DNA from: CAIOYC01 sp038327995
GTDB taxonomy: Bacteria; Pseudomonadota; Alphaproteobacteria; Caulobacterales; Caulobacteraceae
Direction of reading: 5' to 3'
Length of the DNA stretch: 64,000 bases
NCBI GenBank assembly: GCA_038327995.1
Contig: JBBQLP010000009.1
Coordinates: 1 to 64,000 of the forward strand
The translations under genes were made by a program, and so were the position numbers. This document shows, in pieces, positions 8,536 to 17,287 of this stretch (position 1 is its first letter; each line of letters begins with the position of its first letter). Below the pieces are notes generated by a model. That model saw nothing but the letters and a program-made list of their open reading frames with translations. It was not told where the DNA came from and ran no database searches.

Positions 8536-8586
8536 CGCTGATCCTCCTTGCACGCTGCCTGTTCTACAGGTGACGATCCAGCCTTT

Positions 8587-8605
8587 CATAGTTACATTCA
8601 CTATG
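8587..8605. promoter_or_regulatory. Palindromic operator candidate between divergent promoters
   Basis: A perfect inverted repeat CATAGT-TACATTC-ACTATG (6+7+6) lies in the 142-base gap between the Rieske start (8535) and the DUF3237 start (8678). It is the only strong palindrome there and could control both promoters. The nearest regulator gene is the tandem-HxlR gene in the divergent operon, so autoregulation is a reasonable guess. Confidence 0.5.
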
Positions 8606-8677
8606 CAATCAATCAGGGGCGTGTTAGCTCGGGTGCGGGGTCAAGGTGCACTCTGGGCTCAGGGTTAGAAAATACTC

Positions 8678-9163
8678 ATGAATACAGTGCATAGCGACTT
8701 AATTCGCCTGGGGTCTGCCCACCTTCTCACCCTAAAGCTCGATGTCGCGTTCAGAGCTATGCTCAATATTGGCGCGACACCCCAAGGGCGGCGGCGCATC
8801 GCTCCGATCCTCGGTGGGAGCTTTGAGGGCGACCGACTAAGCGGGCAAGTGCTCCCTGGAGGCGCAGACTGGGTGATCAACCGGGCCGACGGCCCCATGG
8901 TGATCGACGTTCGGATGGCCTTGAAAACGACCGATCTAGCATTGATTTACTGCACTTATCAGGGAGTATTCCGAGCGTCACAGGAGGTGATGGCGCGCTT
9001 CAACCGCGGCGAAATTCTGGAGCCGCAGGAGTATCAGCTCCGCACCGTAGTTCGCTTTGAAACCGGAGCTGAGCCCTATCGGTGGCTTAATGACACCCTC
9101 TGCATCGGCGTCGGACAGCAGACCCCCGAAGGGCCAATCTACCGGGTTTTCGAAGTACTGTAG
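8678..9163 (+). CDS. DUF3237 family protein
   Basis: A 161-residue protein that fits DUF3237 throughout. GATPQGRRRIAPILGGSFEG is followed by GQVLPGGADW, then VIDVRMALKTTDLALIYCTY, and the C-terminal GPIYRVFEVL. The family is a small beta-rich fold with no established activity that often occurs beside genes for catabolism of aromatic or steroid-like compounds. It is first in a tight operon: the next gene starts 8 bases after its stop. No signal peptide is visible, so it should act in the cytoplasm, probably with the neighbouring oxidoreductases. Confidence 0.85.
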   Translation: MNTVHSDLIRLGSAHLLTLKLDVAFRAMLNIGATPQGRRRIAPILGGSFEGDRLSGQVLPGGADWVINRADGPMVIDVRMALKTTDLALIYCTYQGVFRASQEVMARFNRGEILEPQEYQLRTVVRFETGAEPYRWLNDTLCIGVGQQTPEGPIYRVFEVL

Positions 9164-9171
9164 ATTAGCCA

Positions 9172-10101
9172 GTGTCGGGCCTCATGGACCTAAATCGAGC
9201 CGCAGCGCCGGCAAGCGACCCATCTAATCCCGCGGCCATAGCTGCAGTGCTGGTCGCATCGCGCCAAGCAGCGGATGCGGTCTGCGACAGGTGGTCGCTG
9301 CTCGTCGTGCTTGCGGCCTTGCAGGGCGCACGCCGGTTCAGCGATCTGACAGAATGCACAGGGATGGGCAGCCGTCTTCTTGCCGTCCGGCTGAAAAGCC
9401 TCGAAGGGATCGGGATGATCATCTCTGTGCCGTACAGCATACGCCCCTTGCGCCATGAATACCGCCTTACGCCAATGGGCGAAGCGCTATCGGAGGTGAT
9501 GTCCCAGATGCTCCGATGGGAGCGCAACTGGGACGCTAGCGCGCTATTGACATCCACGCGTGCGCTGGGATGTAGGGCGTGCGGTGATAGTCTGACGGCA
9601 AGGGATATCATCCTGAAGCTAAGCCGGGCAGAGCTTCAGAGAGCGCCGCAGAGGCTGACCAGCCACAGGCGCTCCACGATCGACAGCCGAGTTGAAGGGG
9701 GCAAGGCTACACCTTTAGGGGCTAGCCTCGACATCTTCGGTGACAAGTGGGGGATCGAGATCCTGCTCTGCGCCTTCTTCCGCGTTCACCGCTTCAACGC
9801 TTTTCGACAACACACCGGTATCGCCGCCAACATCCTGTCGGACCGGCTCGCACGCTTGACAGCCCACGGCGTCCTCGCGTGCGCTCGCTCCGACGCGCCC
9901 GGATACCGCCTGACCGAGAAGGGCGTAGATCTCTACGGCGCTATCGTGGCGATCCAGGACTGGGCCGACGTCTGGCTGAAGGATCGCTACCGCTCCCCGG
10001 TCAAGCTCGTTCACAAGGCGTGCGGGCAGGTGTTCCATCCCGCGCGTTCCGACACAAACGTTGCCTTGACGCCGCCTTTGCGCCCTTTGCGCCAGTTATA
10101 A
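9172..10101 (+). CDS. Tandem HxlR-type transcriptional regulator (two winged-helix domains)
   Basis: A 309-residue protein with two HxlR winged-helix domains in one chain. The first (about 35-120) contains CDRWSLLVVLAALQG, FSDLTECTGMGSRLLAVRLK and YRLTPMGEAL. The second (about 185-275) contains FGDKWGIEILLCAFF, FNAFRQHTGIAANILSDRL and YRLTEKGVDLY. Ordinary HxlR proteins are about 110-150 residues and act as dimers, so this may be a covalent dimer. A Cys in the first domain (VCDRW) recalls redox-sensing HxlR members, but that is inference. The GTG at 9172 lacks a good Shine-Dalgarno; the ATG at 9184 is an alternative. It is co-transcribed with DUF3237 and the oxidoreductase and probably controls them through the upstream palindrome. 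Confidence 0.85.
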   Translation: MSGLMDLNRAAAPASDPSNPAAIAAVLVASRQAADAVCDRWSLLVVLAALQGARRFSDLTECTGMGSRLLAVRLKSLEGIGMIISVPYSIRPLRHEYRLTPMGEALSEVMSQMLRWERNWDASALLTSTRALGCRACGDSLTARDIILKLSRAELQRAPQRLTSHRRSTIDSRVEGGKATPLGASLDIFGDKWGIEILLCAFFRVHRFNAFRQHTGIAANILSDRLARLTAHGVLACARSDAPGYRLTEKGVDLYGAIVAIQDWADVWLKDRYRSPVKLVHKACGQVFHPARSDTNVALTPPLRPLRQL

Positions 10102-10114
10102 CCAGGAGGTCGTC

Positions 10115-11098
10115 ATGACCCAGTCCCGTGAAGTTCATCTTGTCCGCCGTCCGAATGGCGCCCCGGCTCAAGACGACTTTGCTATAGTGCAAGTCGATAC
10201 GCAGGATGCGAAGGACGGCGAGATCCAGGTGCAGAACCTGATCCTTTCCGTCGATCCCTATATGCGCCCCCGGCTCAACGCCGATCAGCCGTTCGGCGTC
10301 CCGATGATCGGCGGCGGCATCGGTCGGGTCATCCAGTCCTACAGTCCGAAGTTCGCGGTGGGAGACCTTGTGCGTCACGGGGCTGGATTCCAAGAGATGT
10401 TCGTCTCGGCCGGACAAGGGGTGTCAGTTCTCCAAAAGGACCCCGAGATACCACTAACGGTGTACATGCACGCTCTCGGCGGCACGGGGATCACAGCGTA
10501 TGGCGGGCTTCTGGAGACAGGTAAGCTAAAGGAAGGCGAACAAGTTTTTGTCTCCACCGCTGGTGGCGCGGTGGGGTCGGTTGCTGCGCAAATTGCTAAG
10601 GCGCGCGGCTGTTATGTAGTCGGATCGACAGGATCGGACGACAAAGCGAAGTGGTTGAAAGAGGCAGCCGGGCTCGACGCCGTTATCAACTATAAGACCC
10701 AGCCGCTAGTCCGGGCGCTCGCAGACGCCACGCCTAAGGGACTCGACGTCTACTTCGAGAACGTAGGCGGAGCCCATCTTGACGCGGCTTTAGCGCGCAT
10801 GAACCTTCACGGGCGCATCCCCGTTTGCGGCATGATCTCCACCTATAACGGCGGCGGGGACGGCGTGCGCCATCTCTCCAACCTGATCTACAAGCGTATT
10901 CGAATGGAGGGATTTGTCGCCAGCGACTTTGCGCACCTTCATTCCACCTTCACCGCCGACATGACCGCCTGGCTAAAGAGCGGCCGGGTCAAATATCAAG
11001 AGACGGTTTTTGACGGATTCGAACGAGCACCGGAGGGCCTGATCGGTCTGTTCCAAGGCCTTAACGCTGGAAAGATGCTGATCAGGATCGCGGAGTAG
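10115..11098 (+). CDS. NADP-dependent medium-chain dehydrogenase/reductase (leukotriene B4 dehydrogenase/CurA type)
   Basis: A 327-residue zinc-independent MDR enzyme. It has the GroES-like N-terminus with LSVDPYMRPR, the nucleotide-binding AGGAVGSVAAQIAKARG (about residues 152-168), and the family's DVYFENVGGAHLDAAL and GMISTYN segments. These proteins reduce the C=C bond of enones and related substrates with NADPH. The ATG follows AGGAGGT by 5 bases, and the gene begins 13 bases after the regulator's stop, so it is the third gene of the operon. It plausibly reduces an unsaturated ketone made from the ring compound attacked by the divergent Rieske oxygenase. Confidence 0.88.
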   Translation: MTQSREVHLVRRPNGAPAQDDFAIVQVDTQDAKDGEIQVQNLILSVDPYMRPRLNADQPFGVPMIGGGIGRVIQSYSPKFAVGDLVRHGAGFQEMFVSAGQGVSVLQKDPEIPLTVYMHALGGTGITAYGGLLETGKLKEGEQVFVSTAGGAVGSVAAQIAKARGCYVVGSTGSDDKAKWLKEAAGLDAVINYKTQPLVRALADATPKGLDVYFENVGGAHLDAALARMNLHGRIPVCGMISTYNGGGDGVRHLSNLIYKRIRMEGFVASDFAHLHSTFTADMTAWLKSGRVKYQETVFDGFERAPEGLIGLFQGLNAGKMLIRIAE

Positions 11099-11109
11099 GG
11101 CTTATCACC

Positions 11110-11290
11110 GCGAGTGCACTGTCGCTTCGGAACGTGGAGACTGATCCACGAGCGTGGATCGACGCTGCCACGAGACTGTGCGGTTCTGGTGGAACCGGTT
11201 CGGGCCGTTGTTCGCCTCCGAAATCCGTAGGGAGCGGGTGGAGGATGAGCCAGAGCGGCGCGAACCGCTGCTATTCCGCCTGAGATAGGG
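11110..11290 (+). mobile_element. IS6-family transposase remnant
   Basis: Three frames in turn spell an IS6-like N-terminal region: SALSLRNVE, then LIHERG, then HETVRFWWNRFGPLFASEIR from 11170. In IS6 transposases these segments are continuous (LSLRDVEDLLxERGxxVSHETVRxWWxRFGP). At least two frameshifts have broken it, and the catalytic DDE part is gone. No flanking inverted repeats were found. From 11291 to about 11600 I see nothing recognisable. Confidence 0.6.
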
Positions 11291-11612
11291 GCTGCCGCAT
11301 ATCTGGTCCCTCTTTGTAGTGTGGGGCCATTGGCGGCTGATACCGCTCTTTTGGGAGTAACGCCGGGAATTTGGCTCAAATCTTCGTCGCAAAATTCACG
11401 GCGTTCCGAAACCAAAAACGCACCACTTGCTGTCTGCGCGAAACCTCCAAAATCACCCGATGCCCAATTCGCAACCCTTCCGGTTGGATTGATTTTCCAG
11501 AAGCTGGGGCCCAAAAGGCAATATTCTCCCGTTAAGCGTCCCGCTTCAATCTGACTTGGTTGGGTTTGAAGTAACCGGGGCCGCGAGGCGATAAGGGAGG
11601 CCCTCACACGCG

Positions 11613-12043
11613 TCAGGATCGTTCGCGAACTGCGCGCAATTGTTCCAGACTCAAAGAAATTGGCTCAAGCGATTTGATGCATTGGCGGCGAAACCTCGCC
11701 ACGACCCGCAGTATGAGGAGGCTATCACTCCGGCGATAGAGGTCTAGAACTTGGTCGCGGCGCTTGCCAGAAGGCCAAGCAGGGCGCTGGTCACGGCGGG
11801 ATTACTGGCGCCGCTGTCTATGCGACGGCCAATGTCGCCTAGGTTAGGCGACAATACCGAGAAACGTGACTACCAGCCCCACCGCGACCGGGATATTGCC
11901 CCACCATTCCAAAGGCCGGGCGGGCTCATCCATCCGGTCGAACACCCCGGCCGCGCGGGTGGAAGTTGCGAAACCCCCCTCCGTTTAAAAGTAGGCTGCG
12001 ATAATTGGGCCAGCCCAGAACCAGCGCAGCCGGCGCGGACGAG
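11613..12043 (-). pseudogene. Decayed MotA/TolQ/ExbB-type proton-channel gene
   Basis: Directly after the Dps stop, on the same strand, the translation reads RAAGVFDRMDEPARPLEWW and NIPVAVGLVVTFLGIVA. After a frame break near 11845 it continues LGDIGRRIDSGASNPAV and SALLGLLASAATKF. A TAG at 11746-11744 stands where relatives have Trp (KFW). After another shift it gives SLLILRVVARFRRQCIKSLE, ending at 11613. The VGLVVTFLGIVA...GLLxxAATKFW pattern is typical of MotA/TolQ/ExbB-like channel proteins, a fold shared with the ZorA component of anti-phage Zorya systems. No MotB-like partner is present. It is not functional as it stands. Confidence 0.6.
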
Positions 12044-12055
12044 GCGCTACCGAAC

Positions 12056-12637
12056 TCAGCGCGCGTTGGCGAGGAGGGGCGTTGAGGTCAGGTGTTCGGC
12101 TAGGAACCAGACCTGAAGCTCATTGGTGCGCACGACCTCGGAAATCAAAAGATCGTTGGTTCCTTCGTCGCCCGCATCGGAGGCCTGGTCGGCCGACTCG
12201 CGAGAATAGGTCAGGATCAGTTCGTGCGCCTTCAGAAGACGGGACAGTTGCGTCGGCACGTCTTCCCGGCCTTTCGGCGGACGTGCGATACGGGTGGCTT
12301 CGGCCACGTCTGGCGCCATGGCCAGCGAGATGCCGCCCAGCGTCATGATCCGCTCGGCAATGGTGTCAACCAAGGCCGCCTGCTCCTCGTAGTGCTTATC
12401 CAGCAGGAGGTGCAGGGCATAGAAGGTGGCGCCCGAGACCTGCCAGTGGTGCTTCTTGTAGAGGTCCCGGATGGTGATGGTGTCGGCCAAAACCTGGTTC
12501 AGCGCAGCGACGCTGGCGCTCCGTGCGTTGTCCTCAAGCCCGAGCGGAAGATCCTTCAGCGTGCCGAACTTCTGAATTTCGTTGGAAGGAATATCGTAGT
12601 CCGGTTGTGCGACGTCGAGCTTGGTCTTCGTGGTCAT
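12056..12637 (-). CDS. dps: Dps-family DNA-protection/ferritin-like protein
   Basis: A 193-residue miniferritin that oxidises and stores iron and shields DNA in starvation or oxidative stress. The ferroxidase region is clear: YKKHHWQVSGATFYALHLLL (about 62-81), then DKHYEEQAALVDTIAERI. Four-helix-bundle length is normal, with an N-terminal tail carrying Lys residues. The ATG at 12637 is chosen because GCAGGAGA lies just upstream; a frame five codons longer exists. The C-terminus ends about 10 bases before the decayed channel gene. No OxyR-type box was recognised upstream. Confidence 0.9.
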   Translation of the reverse strand: MTTKTKLDVAQPDYDIPSNEIQKFGTLKDLPLGLEDNARSASVAALNQVLADTITIRDLYKKHHWQVSGATFYALHLLLDKHYEEQAALVDTIAERIMTLGGISLAMAPDVAEATRIARPPKGREDVPTQLSRLLKAHELILTYSRESADQASDAGDEGTNDLLISEVVRTNELQVWFLAEHLTSTPLLANAR

Positions 12638-12727
12638 AGTCGTCTCCTGCAAATCGCCGCCGACCCGGACGGGCCGAAGCTTGGTCCTGATGCTTGCGGG
12701 GCAAACGTCGCGCCGCCGCCAAGGTTC

Positions 12728-14164
12728 CTAAGCTCGTGCATCCAGAGCAAAGGCGATACGCACCCTATCAAGGCGTTCGAGCTTGTCGTTGAACGGGGCC
12801 CAGTCGTCCCCGTTTGCAATAGCCGCCCAGATCGCTTCGATCTCGTCGTACAGCAGGCTTTCAGGCTCCCTCATGGTGAAATAGTTGTCTTGCAGCCGAT
12901 CAGGCCGATCAGCGGGGTGAGCGGCGAGGCGGGTTCGGAAATCGTGAAAGACCTCCGTTCGGTAAAGCTCCGCACGGGGTCCTGTCATCGCCCGCGCCTC
13001 GGATACTCCTCCGCCGAACCAGTCGAAGAAAAAGGGCTCCCACCCCAAAGCCGCTCCACCCTCAGCCAAGGCGCGGAACACGGCGTTCACCAGTTCGAGG
13101 TCGACGTCTTCATCCAGCGGCAGAAGACCCAGCCGCGCCAGCATTGCGTGGCTTAACTCACGACGATAGGCCGCGCCGAACCCCGAGAGCGCTCCGGTGA
13201 TGGGCGCTTCGTCGGCTATGAGGGTCATGCAGGCCGCAAGCTGTTTCAGGTTCCAGAACACCGCTTCGGGCTGGCGCCCGAAACTGTAGAGACCGGTCTG
13301 GTCGAAATAGGCGGCCACAAAGTTGGGATCGTTTTGCGGCAGGAAGCGGTAGGGACCGTAGTCGAAACTCTCGCCATTGATGTTCATATTGTCGGTGTTG
13401 AGCACCCCGTGCACGAACCCTGCCGCCATCCAGCGGGCCAGCATTCGCGCTGTGCGATCTGCGACAGCCTCCAACAGCGCGGGCGCCCGCGCTGCGCCGT
13501 TGAAATCCAAGAGATCTGGGTAATAGGTCTCCACCACATGATCGATGAGCGTGGTCATCAGGTCGGCGCGGCTTAAGAAGGCCAGCCGCTGGAAGGTCCC
13601 GAAACGGATATGGCTGTGCGACAGCCGGGTTAGCACCGCGCCGCGCGTTGGGGACGGTTCATCGCTCCGCTCCAGCGCTTCGCCGGTCTCGACCAGGGAA
13701 AAACTTTTGGAGGTCGGAACCCCCAGCGCCTCCAGCATGGCGGTGGCCAGCACCTCGCGTACCCCGCCCTTTAGCGTCAACCGACCGTCGCCGCGCCGCG
13801 ACCATGGAGTCTGTCCCGAACCCTTGGTTCCAAGGTCCAGCAGACGGTCCGTTCCCGCCTCGCGAAGTTGGGCGAACAGAAAGCCTCGTCCGTCACCGAG
13901 ATCGGGATTATAGGTCCGGAACTGATGGCCATGGTAGCGCATCGCCAGAGGCCCCGGCTGATTGTCCGGCAGAGGCTCGAACTGGGCGAAGGCGGCCAGC
14001 CACGCTTCATCCGAGAGCGCGTTCAGCCCGACCTTCGCTGCCCAGCGGCTGTTGCGATAGCGAAGCGTAGCCTCAGGAAACGGGGCGGGTGTTACCGCGT
14101 CGGCGAACTCGACTCCCAGGTTCAGGAACCGGGGGTCAGGGCGATAATCGGCATCTACGCTCAT
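12728..14164 (-). CDS. selO: SelO (YdiU) protein adenylyltransferase
   Basis: A 478-residue pseudokinase-fold enzyme. SelO transfers AMP from ATP to hydroxyl side chains of target proteins, and in other organisms it takes part in redox homeostasis. The flipped nucleotide-binding site is visible in the GTKGSGQTPWSRRGDGRLTL region, and the metal-binding segment reads NTDNMNINGESFDYGPYRFL. The N-terminal RYHGHQF and C-terminal LERL...F are family-like. Eukaryotic SelO ends in a selenocysteine; this one does not. The ATG at 14164 is preferred over a TTG nine codons earlier. Dps is encoded 91 bases downstream on the same strand, a plausible stress-related pair. Confidence 0.9.
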   Translation of the reverse strand: MSVDADYRPDPRFLNLGVEFADAVTPAPFPEATLRYRNSRWAAKVGLNALSDEAWLAAFAQFEPLPDNQPGPLAMRYHGHQFRTYNPDLGDGRGFLFAQLREAGTDRLLDLGTKGSGQTPWSRRGDGRLTLKGGVREVLATAMLEALGVPTSKSFSLVETGEALERSDEPSPTRGAVLTRLSHSHIRFGTFQRLAFLSRADLMTTLIDHVVETYYPDLLDFNGAARAPALLEAVADRTARMLARWMAAGFVHGVLNTDNMNINGESFDYGPYRFLPQNDPNFVAAYFDQTGLYSFGRQPEAVFWNLKQLAACMTLIADEAPITGALSGFGAAYRRELSHAMLARLGLLPLDEDVDLELVNAVFRALAEGGAALGWEPFFFDWFGGGVSEARAMTGPRAELYRTEVFHDFRTRLAAHPADRPDRLQDNYFTMREPESLLYDEIEAIWAAIANGDDWAPFNDKLERLDRVRIAFALDARA

Positions 14165-14197
14165 GCCGATCAATTGGACACAGTGGAGCAAATGAGC

Positions 14198-14228
14198 AAG
14201 GCGGCGAGCCTCATAGGCTCGCCGCCTT
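14198..14228 (-). terminator. Hairpin terminator after the TonB-dependent receptor gene
   Basis: A 13-bp perfect stem (AAGGCGGCGAGCC on the plus strand) around the loop TCATA, starting 18 bases past the receptor stop. On the minus strand it is followed by TTGCTCATTTG, a weak T-rich tail. It lies just upstream of selO and separates the two transcripts. Confidence 0.65.
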
Positions 14229-14245
14229 CCACAAATTGGATAAGC

Positions 14246-17179
14246 TCAGAACTTCTTGCTGACGCCGATCTTGAACTCGCGACCCAGGGGATTCCCGGTG
14301 AAGGGATCGTAGTTCAGGTCAAGACGGGCGAAGGAAGGGTCCTGATCCGCAATATTGATGATCGAAGCGGTAAGGGTGGTCTTCCAGGGGAGGAAGACCC
14401 GATAAGCGAGATCGACTGTTAGGTTGCTGTCGATCGTCTTTCCATTGCTGATCACCGTGTTGTTGGTGTTGGGTGTGGCGATGAACGGCGTGGTCCGCTG
14501 GTCGGTGTAGCTATCGATGTAGTGGGCGGTGACGCGCAGGTTGTGTGGGCCGCGCGTATATTCGGCGTAGAAATCGCCCTTGAACTTGGGAATGGGCACG
14601 ACAGTCGTCTGGTAGTTCAACGTGCCCGCGGCGTCGAACGCTGGGGAGACGGTGATACCTTCCACGCTAGTGGCGCCGACCTTGTATTCGATCACATAGG
14701 TCAGGTTGGTGCCTAGCGTAAGGGAGCCGTTGAAGAAGTCGGGAATACGGTAGTCAGCGTCGAAATCAATGCCATCGGTCTGCACCGCCGCCCCGTTTAC
14801 AACCTGGGTGCGAAGCCTGGTGATCGTGGCGGGGCCGCAAGCGCCGTTGAAGGTGAAGCGCGAGACCAGCGCCGCGTATGACGGCGTGGCACAGTTGTTC
14901 GGCAACGCCGCGCCATTCGGGAACACGGCGTTGACTATACCTGATACGGGTTCGGCCACGATCGGATTGCCGAAGTCAAAGCGGTAGTAGTCGAGCGTGG
15001 CGTGGAAGCCCCACTTGCTGAAGATCAGGCCGAAGTTATAGGTCGTGGCGGTCTCAGGTTTCAGGTTTGGGTTGCCGAAGATATCAACCGCGCGGAACAC
15101 GCCGAGAATGCTCTGCAGCGAAGTGACCGAATTGTTGACCAGGGCCGTGTCCGGCGGTCCGCGGAAAGTCGAGCCGACCGAACCACGCAGGGCTAGCCAG
15201 TCTGTGGCCTGGAAGCGCAGCGATCCTTTGGGATTGAAGGTCGATCCCACCGCGCCGCCGTAATCCTCGTAGCGCGCGGCGAAGCTGCCCTGCAGTTTGC
15301 TAGTGATGGGTAGGCTGAGTTCACCGAATCCAGCGATGACGTCATTGGTGACATCTGCAGGCGTGCCGACGCCTAGGAAGGCGAACGGTCCGTTTCGTGT
15401 CGAACCCGAACAGGTAGTGACGCCGAAGTCCGGCGTGTTGACACAGGGAGTGACCAGTGCGTTGCCGAGAGCGCTGTAGGAGGACAGGAAATAGGTCCTG
15501 CGGTATTGCCCGCCGAGTGCCCATTTCACCTCGCCGCCTGGCAGATTGATGCCCAGACCGCCGTTGAAGACGGCGTCAGCCACGAACAGACGCGATGTCT
15601 GTTTCGTGGACGACTTTTGGAAGAACCACTGGGTCAGGGCGGCGCTGTTTGCTACTGCGGGGTTGAACTGTGGGTTGGTCTGCCCCGTGATGGCGTTGCT
15701 GGCGACGGCAGTTGAGAAGGGATTGAAATAGAGACAGTTGTTCGCCCCGGGGGTGTTTGCGGCTACGTTGCAGTTCGGACCGCCAAGGCCGCGCAGGGCA
15801 AGCTCGAACCGATTGACCAGCGTGTCGTAACCGGTGCGAATCCCGCTCTCCTGGGAATAGGTCAGGGCGGTGTCGTAGTTGATCCCATGGACCAACTCGC
15901 CATTGAACCCTGCAGAAACCCGGAAAGCGTCGTAAGAGCGAGAGCCTACCGATCCCCTGTTGCCGAACAGCGGATTGCCGCCGAGAGCGTAGGGGCGAGC
16001 CGCAACCACGAACGCGCCGGTCACGCCGATGCCCGCGAAGGAGGGGTTCTTGGCGATGAAATCGATCAGGCCGGGGTTGGTCCCGGGCACGAAGTAGCGA
16101 CCGGTAAAGGCTGCGCTCGGCTCCGCCTCCGCCGTCGGCGTGCTGAGCAGGGCGTAGGACGGCGAGGTGGCATATTCCGGCACATCGGTATGCGCGTAAA
16201 GGGCCTCGGCGTGGAACTTGGTCTTGTCGGTGATATCGACATTCAGCTCACCGTAAAGTTGAACGCGATCCTGCTTTTCGACCAGGTTGTCGAACTGGGT
16301 GAACTGGAAGTAGCAGACCGGCACCGCGCCACTGAAGCCAGCGAAACCGCCAAGCGTCGCGCATTGCGGATCGCGAAAGATCTGGCCGTTTGATAGATTG
16401 ACGAAGGAACTCGGGTTGCCTGCCGCCGAATAGCCGCCCTCAGGGCTGTTCAGGAAAGGTTGGTTGATGAAGCTTCGATCCTTGGCCGCCAGCGTCGAGC
16501 GGTGTTGATAGCCTGCGGAGAGCAAAAGATTGGCCCGGTCGCCAGTCCAGCCGTAGGTGGCGCTAAAATTGTAATCGCCGTCCGATTTATTGACGTATTT
16601 GTAGTCGCCGCTTACCTCTAGGCCCTGCTGGTTCTTCTTGGTGATGAAGTTGACTACCCCGGCGATGGCGTCGGAGCCATAGGTCGCAGCCGCACCGTCT
16701 TTCAGAACCTCAATCCGGCCAATGGCGGCGGCGGGAATGATATTGGTATCGACGATGCCAGAGCCCGCTTCGGCAAGCGGATTGATCGCAAGGCGTCGAC
16801 CGTTCAGGAGCACCAAGGTGCGCTGAGCCCCGAGGCCGCGCAGATTGACGCTGCCCGACCCTTCGGAGCCTTGCGCCCGGGCGTCGAACTGGTTGGTGTC
16901 GCCGAGCACGCCGTTGCTGATTGGCAAGGCCTTCAGAAGCTCAAGCGTGGTCGGAGAGCCCTGCTTCTGGATATCCTCCGCGCTGATAACAGCCACCGGA
17001 AGCGCCGAAGTCTTGACTCCGCGAATGAAAGATCCAGTCACGATAACTTCGGTCACAGGCGCCGCGTCGGCGCTCGTTCCGGTCGCTTGTGCGCTCGCCG
17101 AGCTCACGCCCGCGGTCAGGCACGCAACCGCCGCCATTGCAAGGGTTGAGCCCCCGCAGAGCCAATTCACTCTCGACAT
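14246..17179 (-). CDS. TonB-dependent outer-membrane receptor
   Basis: A 977-residue active-transport receptor of the outer membrane, driven by TonB-ExbBD. It starts with a signal peptide (LAMAAVACLTAGVSSASAQA). A TonB-box-like TEVIVTGSF and a plug domain follow, with TLELLKALP, LRGLGAQRTLVLLNGRR, IGRIEVLKDGAAATYGSDA and IAGVVNFIT. A long beta-barrel ends in Phe (KIGVSKKF). The start at 17179 follows AGGGAGGATACAG. The ligand is unknown. Caulobacterales use many such receptors for sugars, aromatic or lipid compounds as well as iron. The adjacent esterase/CoA-ligase/aldehyde-dehydrogenase group makes an organic substrate plausible. Confidence 0.93.
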   Translation of the reverse strand: MSRVNWLCGGSTLAMAAVACLTAGVSSASAQATGTSADAAPVTEVIVTGSFIRGVKTSALPVAVISAEDIQKQGSPTTLELLKALPISNGVLGDTNQFDARAQGSEGSGSVNLRGLGAQRTLVLLNGRRLAINPLAEAGSGIVDTNIIPAAAIGRIEVLKDGAAATYGSDAIAGVVNFITKKNQQGLEVSGDYKYVNKSDGDYNFSATYGWTGDRANLLLSAGYQHRSTLAAKDRSFINQPFLNSPEGGYSAAGNPSSFVNLSNGQIFRDPQCATLGGFAGFSGAVPVCYFQFTQFDNLVEKQDRVQLYGELNVDITDKTKFHAEALYAHTDVPEYATSPSYALLSTPTAEAEPSAAFTGRYFVPGTNPGLIDFIAKNPSFAGIGVTGAFVVAARPYALGGNPLFGNRGSVGSRSYDAFRVSAGFNGELVHGINYDTALTYSQESGIRTGYDTLVNRFELALRGLGGPNCNVAANTPGANNCLYFNPFSTAVASNAITGQTNPQFNPAVANSAALTQWFFQKSSTKQTSRLFVADAVFNGGLGINLPGGEVKWALGGQYRRTYFLSSYSALGNALVTPCVNTPDFGVTTCSGSTRNGPFAFLGVGTPADVTNDVIAGFGELSLPITSKLQGSFAARYEDYGGAVGSTFNPKGSLRFQATDWLALRGSVGSTFRGPPDTALVNNSVTSLQSILGVFRAVDIFGNPNLKPETATTYNFGLIFSKWGFHATLDYYRFDFGNPIVAEPVSGIVNAVFPNGAALPNNCATPSYAALVSRFTFNGACGPATITRLRTQVVNGAAVQTDGIDFDADYRIPDFFNGSLTLGTNLTYVIEYKVGATSVEGITVSPAFDAAGTLNYQTTVVPIPKFKGDFYAEYTRGPHNLRVTAHYIDSYTDQRTTPFIATPNTNNTVISNGKTIDSNLTVDLAYRVFLPWKTTLTASIINIADQDPSFARLDLNYDPFTGNPLGREFKIGVSKKF

Positions 17180-17287
17180 CTGTATCCTCCCTGCGCGTAC
17201 CACCGTTATGCGTCAGCGGTTCCGCAACGGTAGGCTCGCAAGCGTCGCCTTGCAGAACAAGGGATTTTTCGCCGCTTGCGCAATCAC

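Noticed and set aside
10996..11607. 203-codon minus-strand frame
   Set aside because: It runs antisense through the oxidoreductase end and the IS6 remnant, with no recognisable domain.
12224..13156. 310-codon plus-strand frame
   Set aside because: Shadow of the dps and selO genes on the other strand, produced by high GC at third positions.
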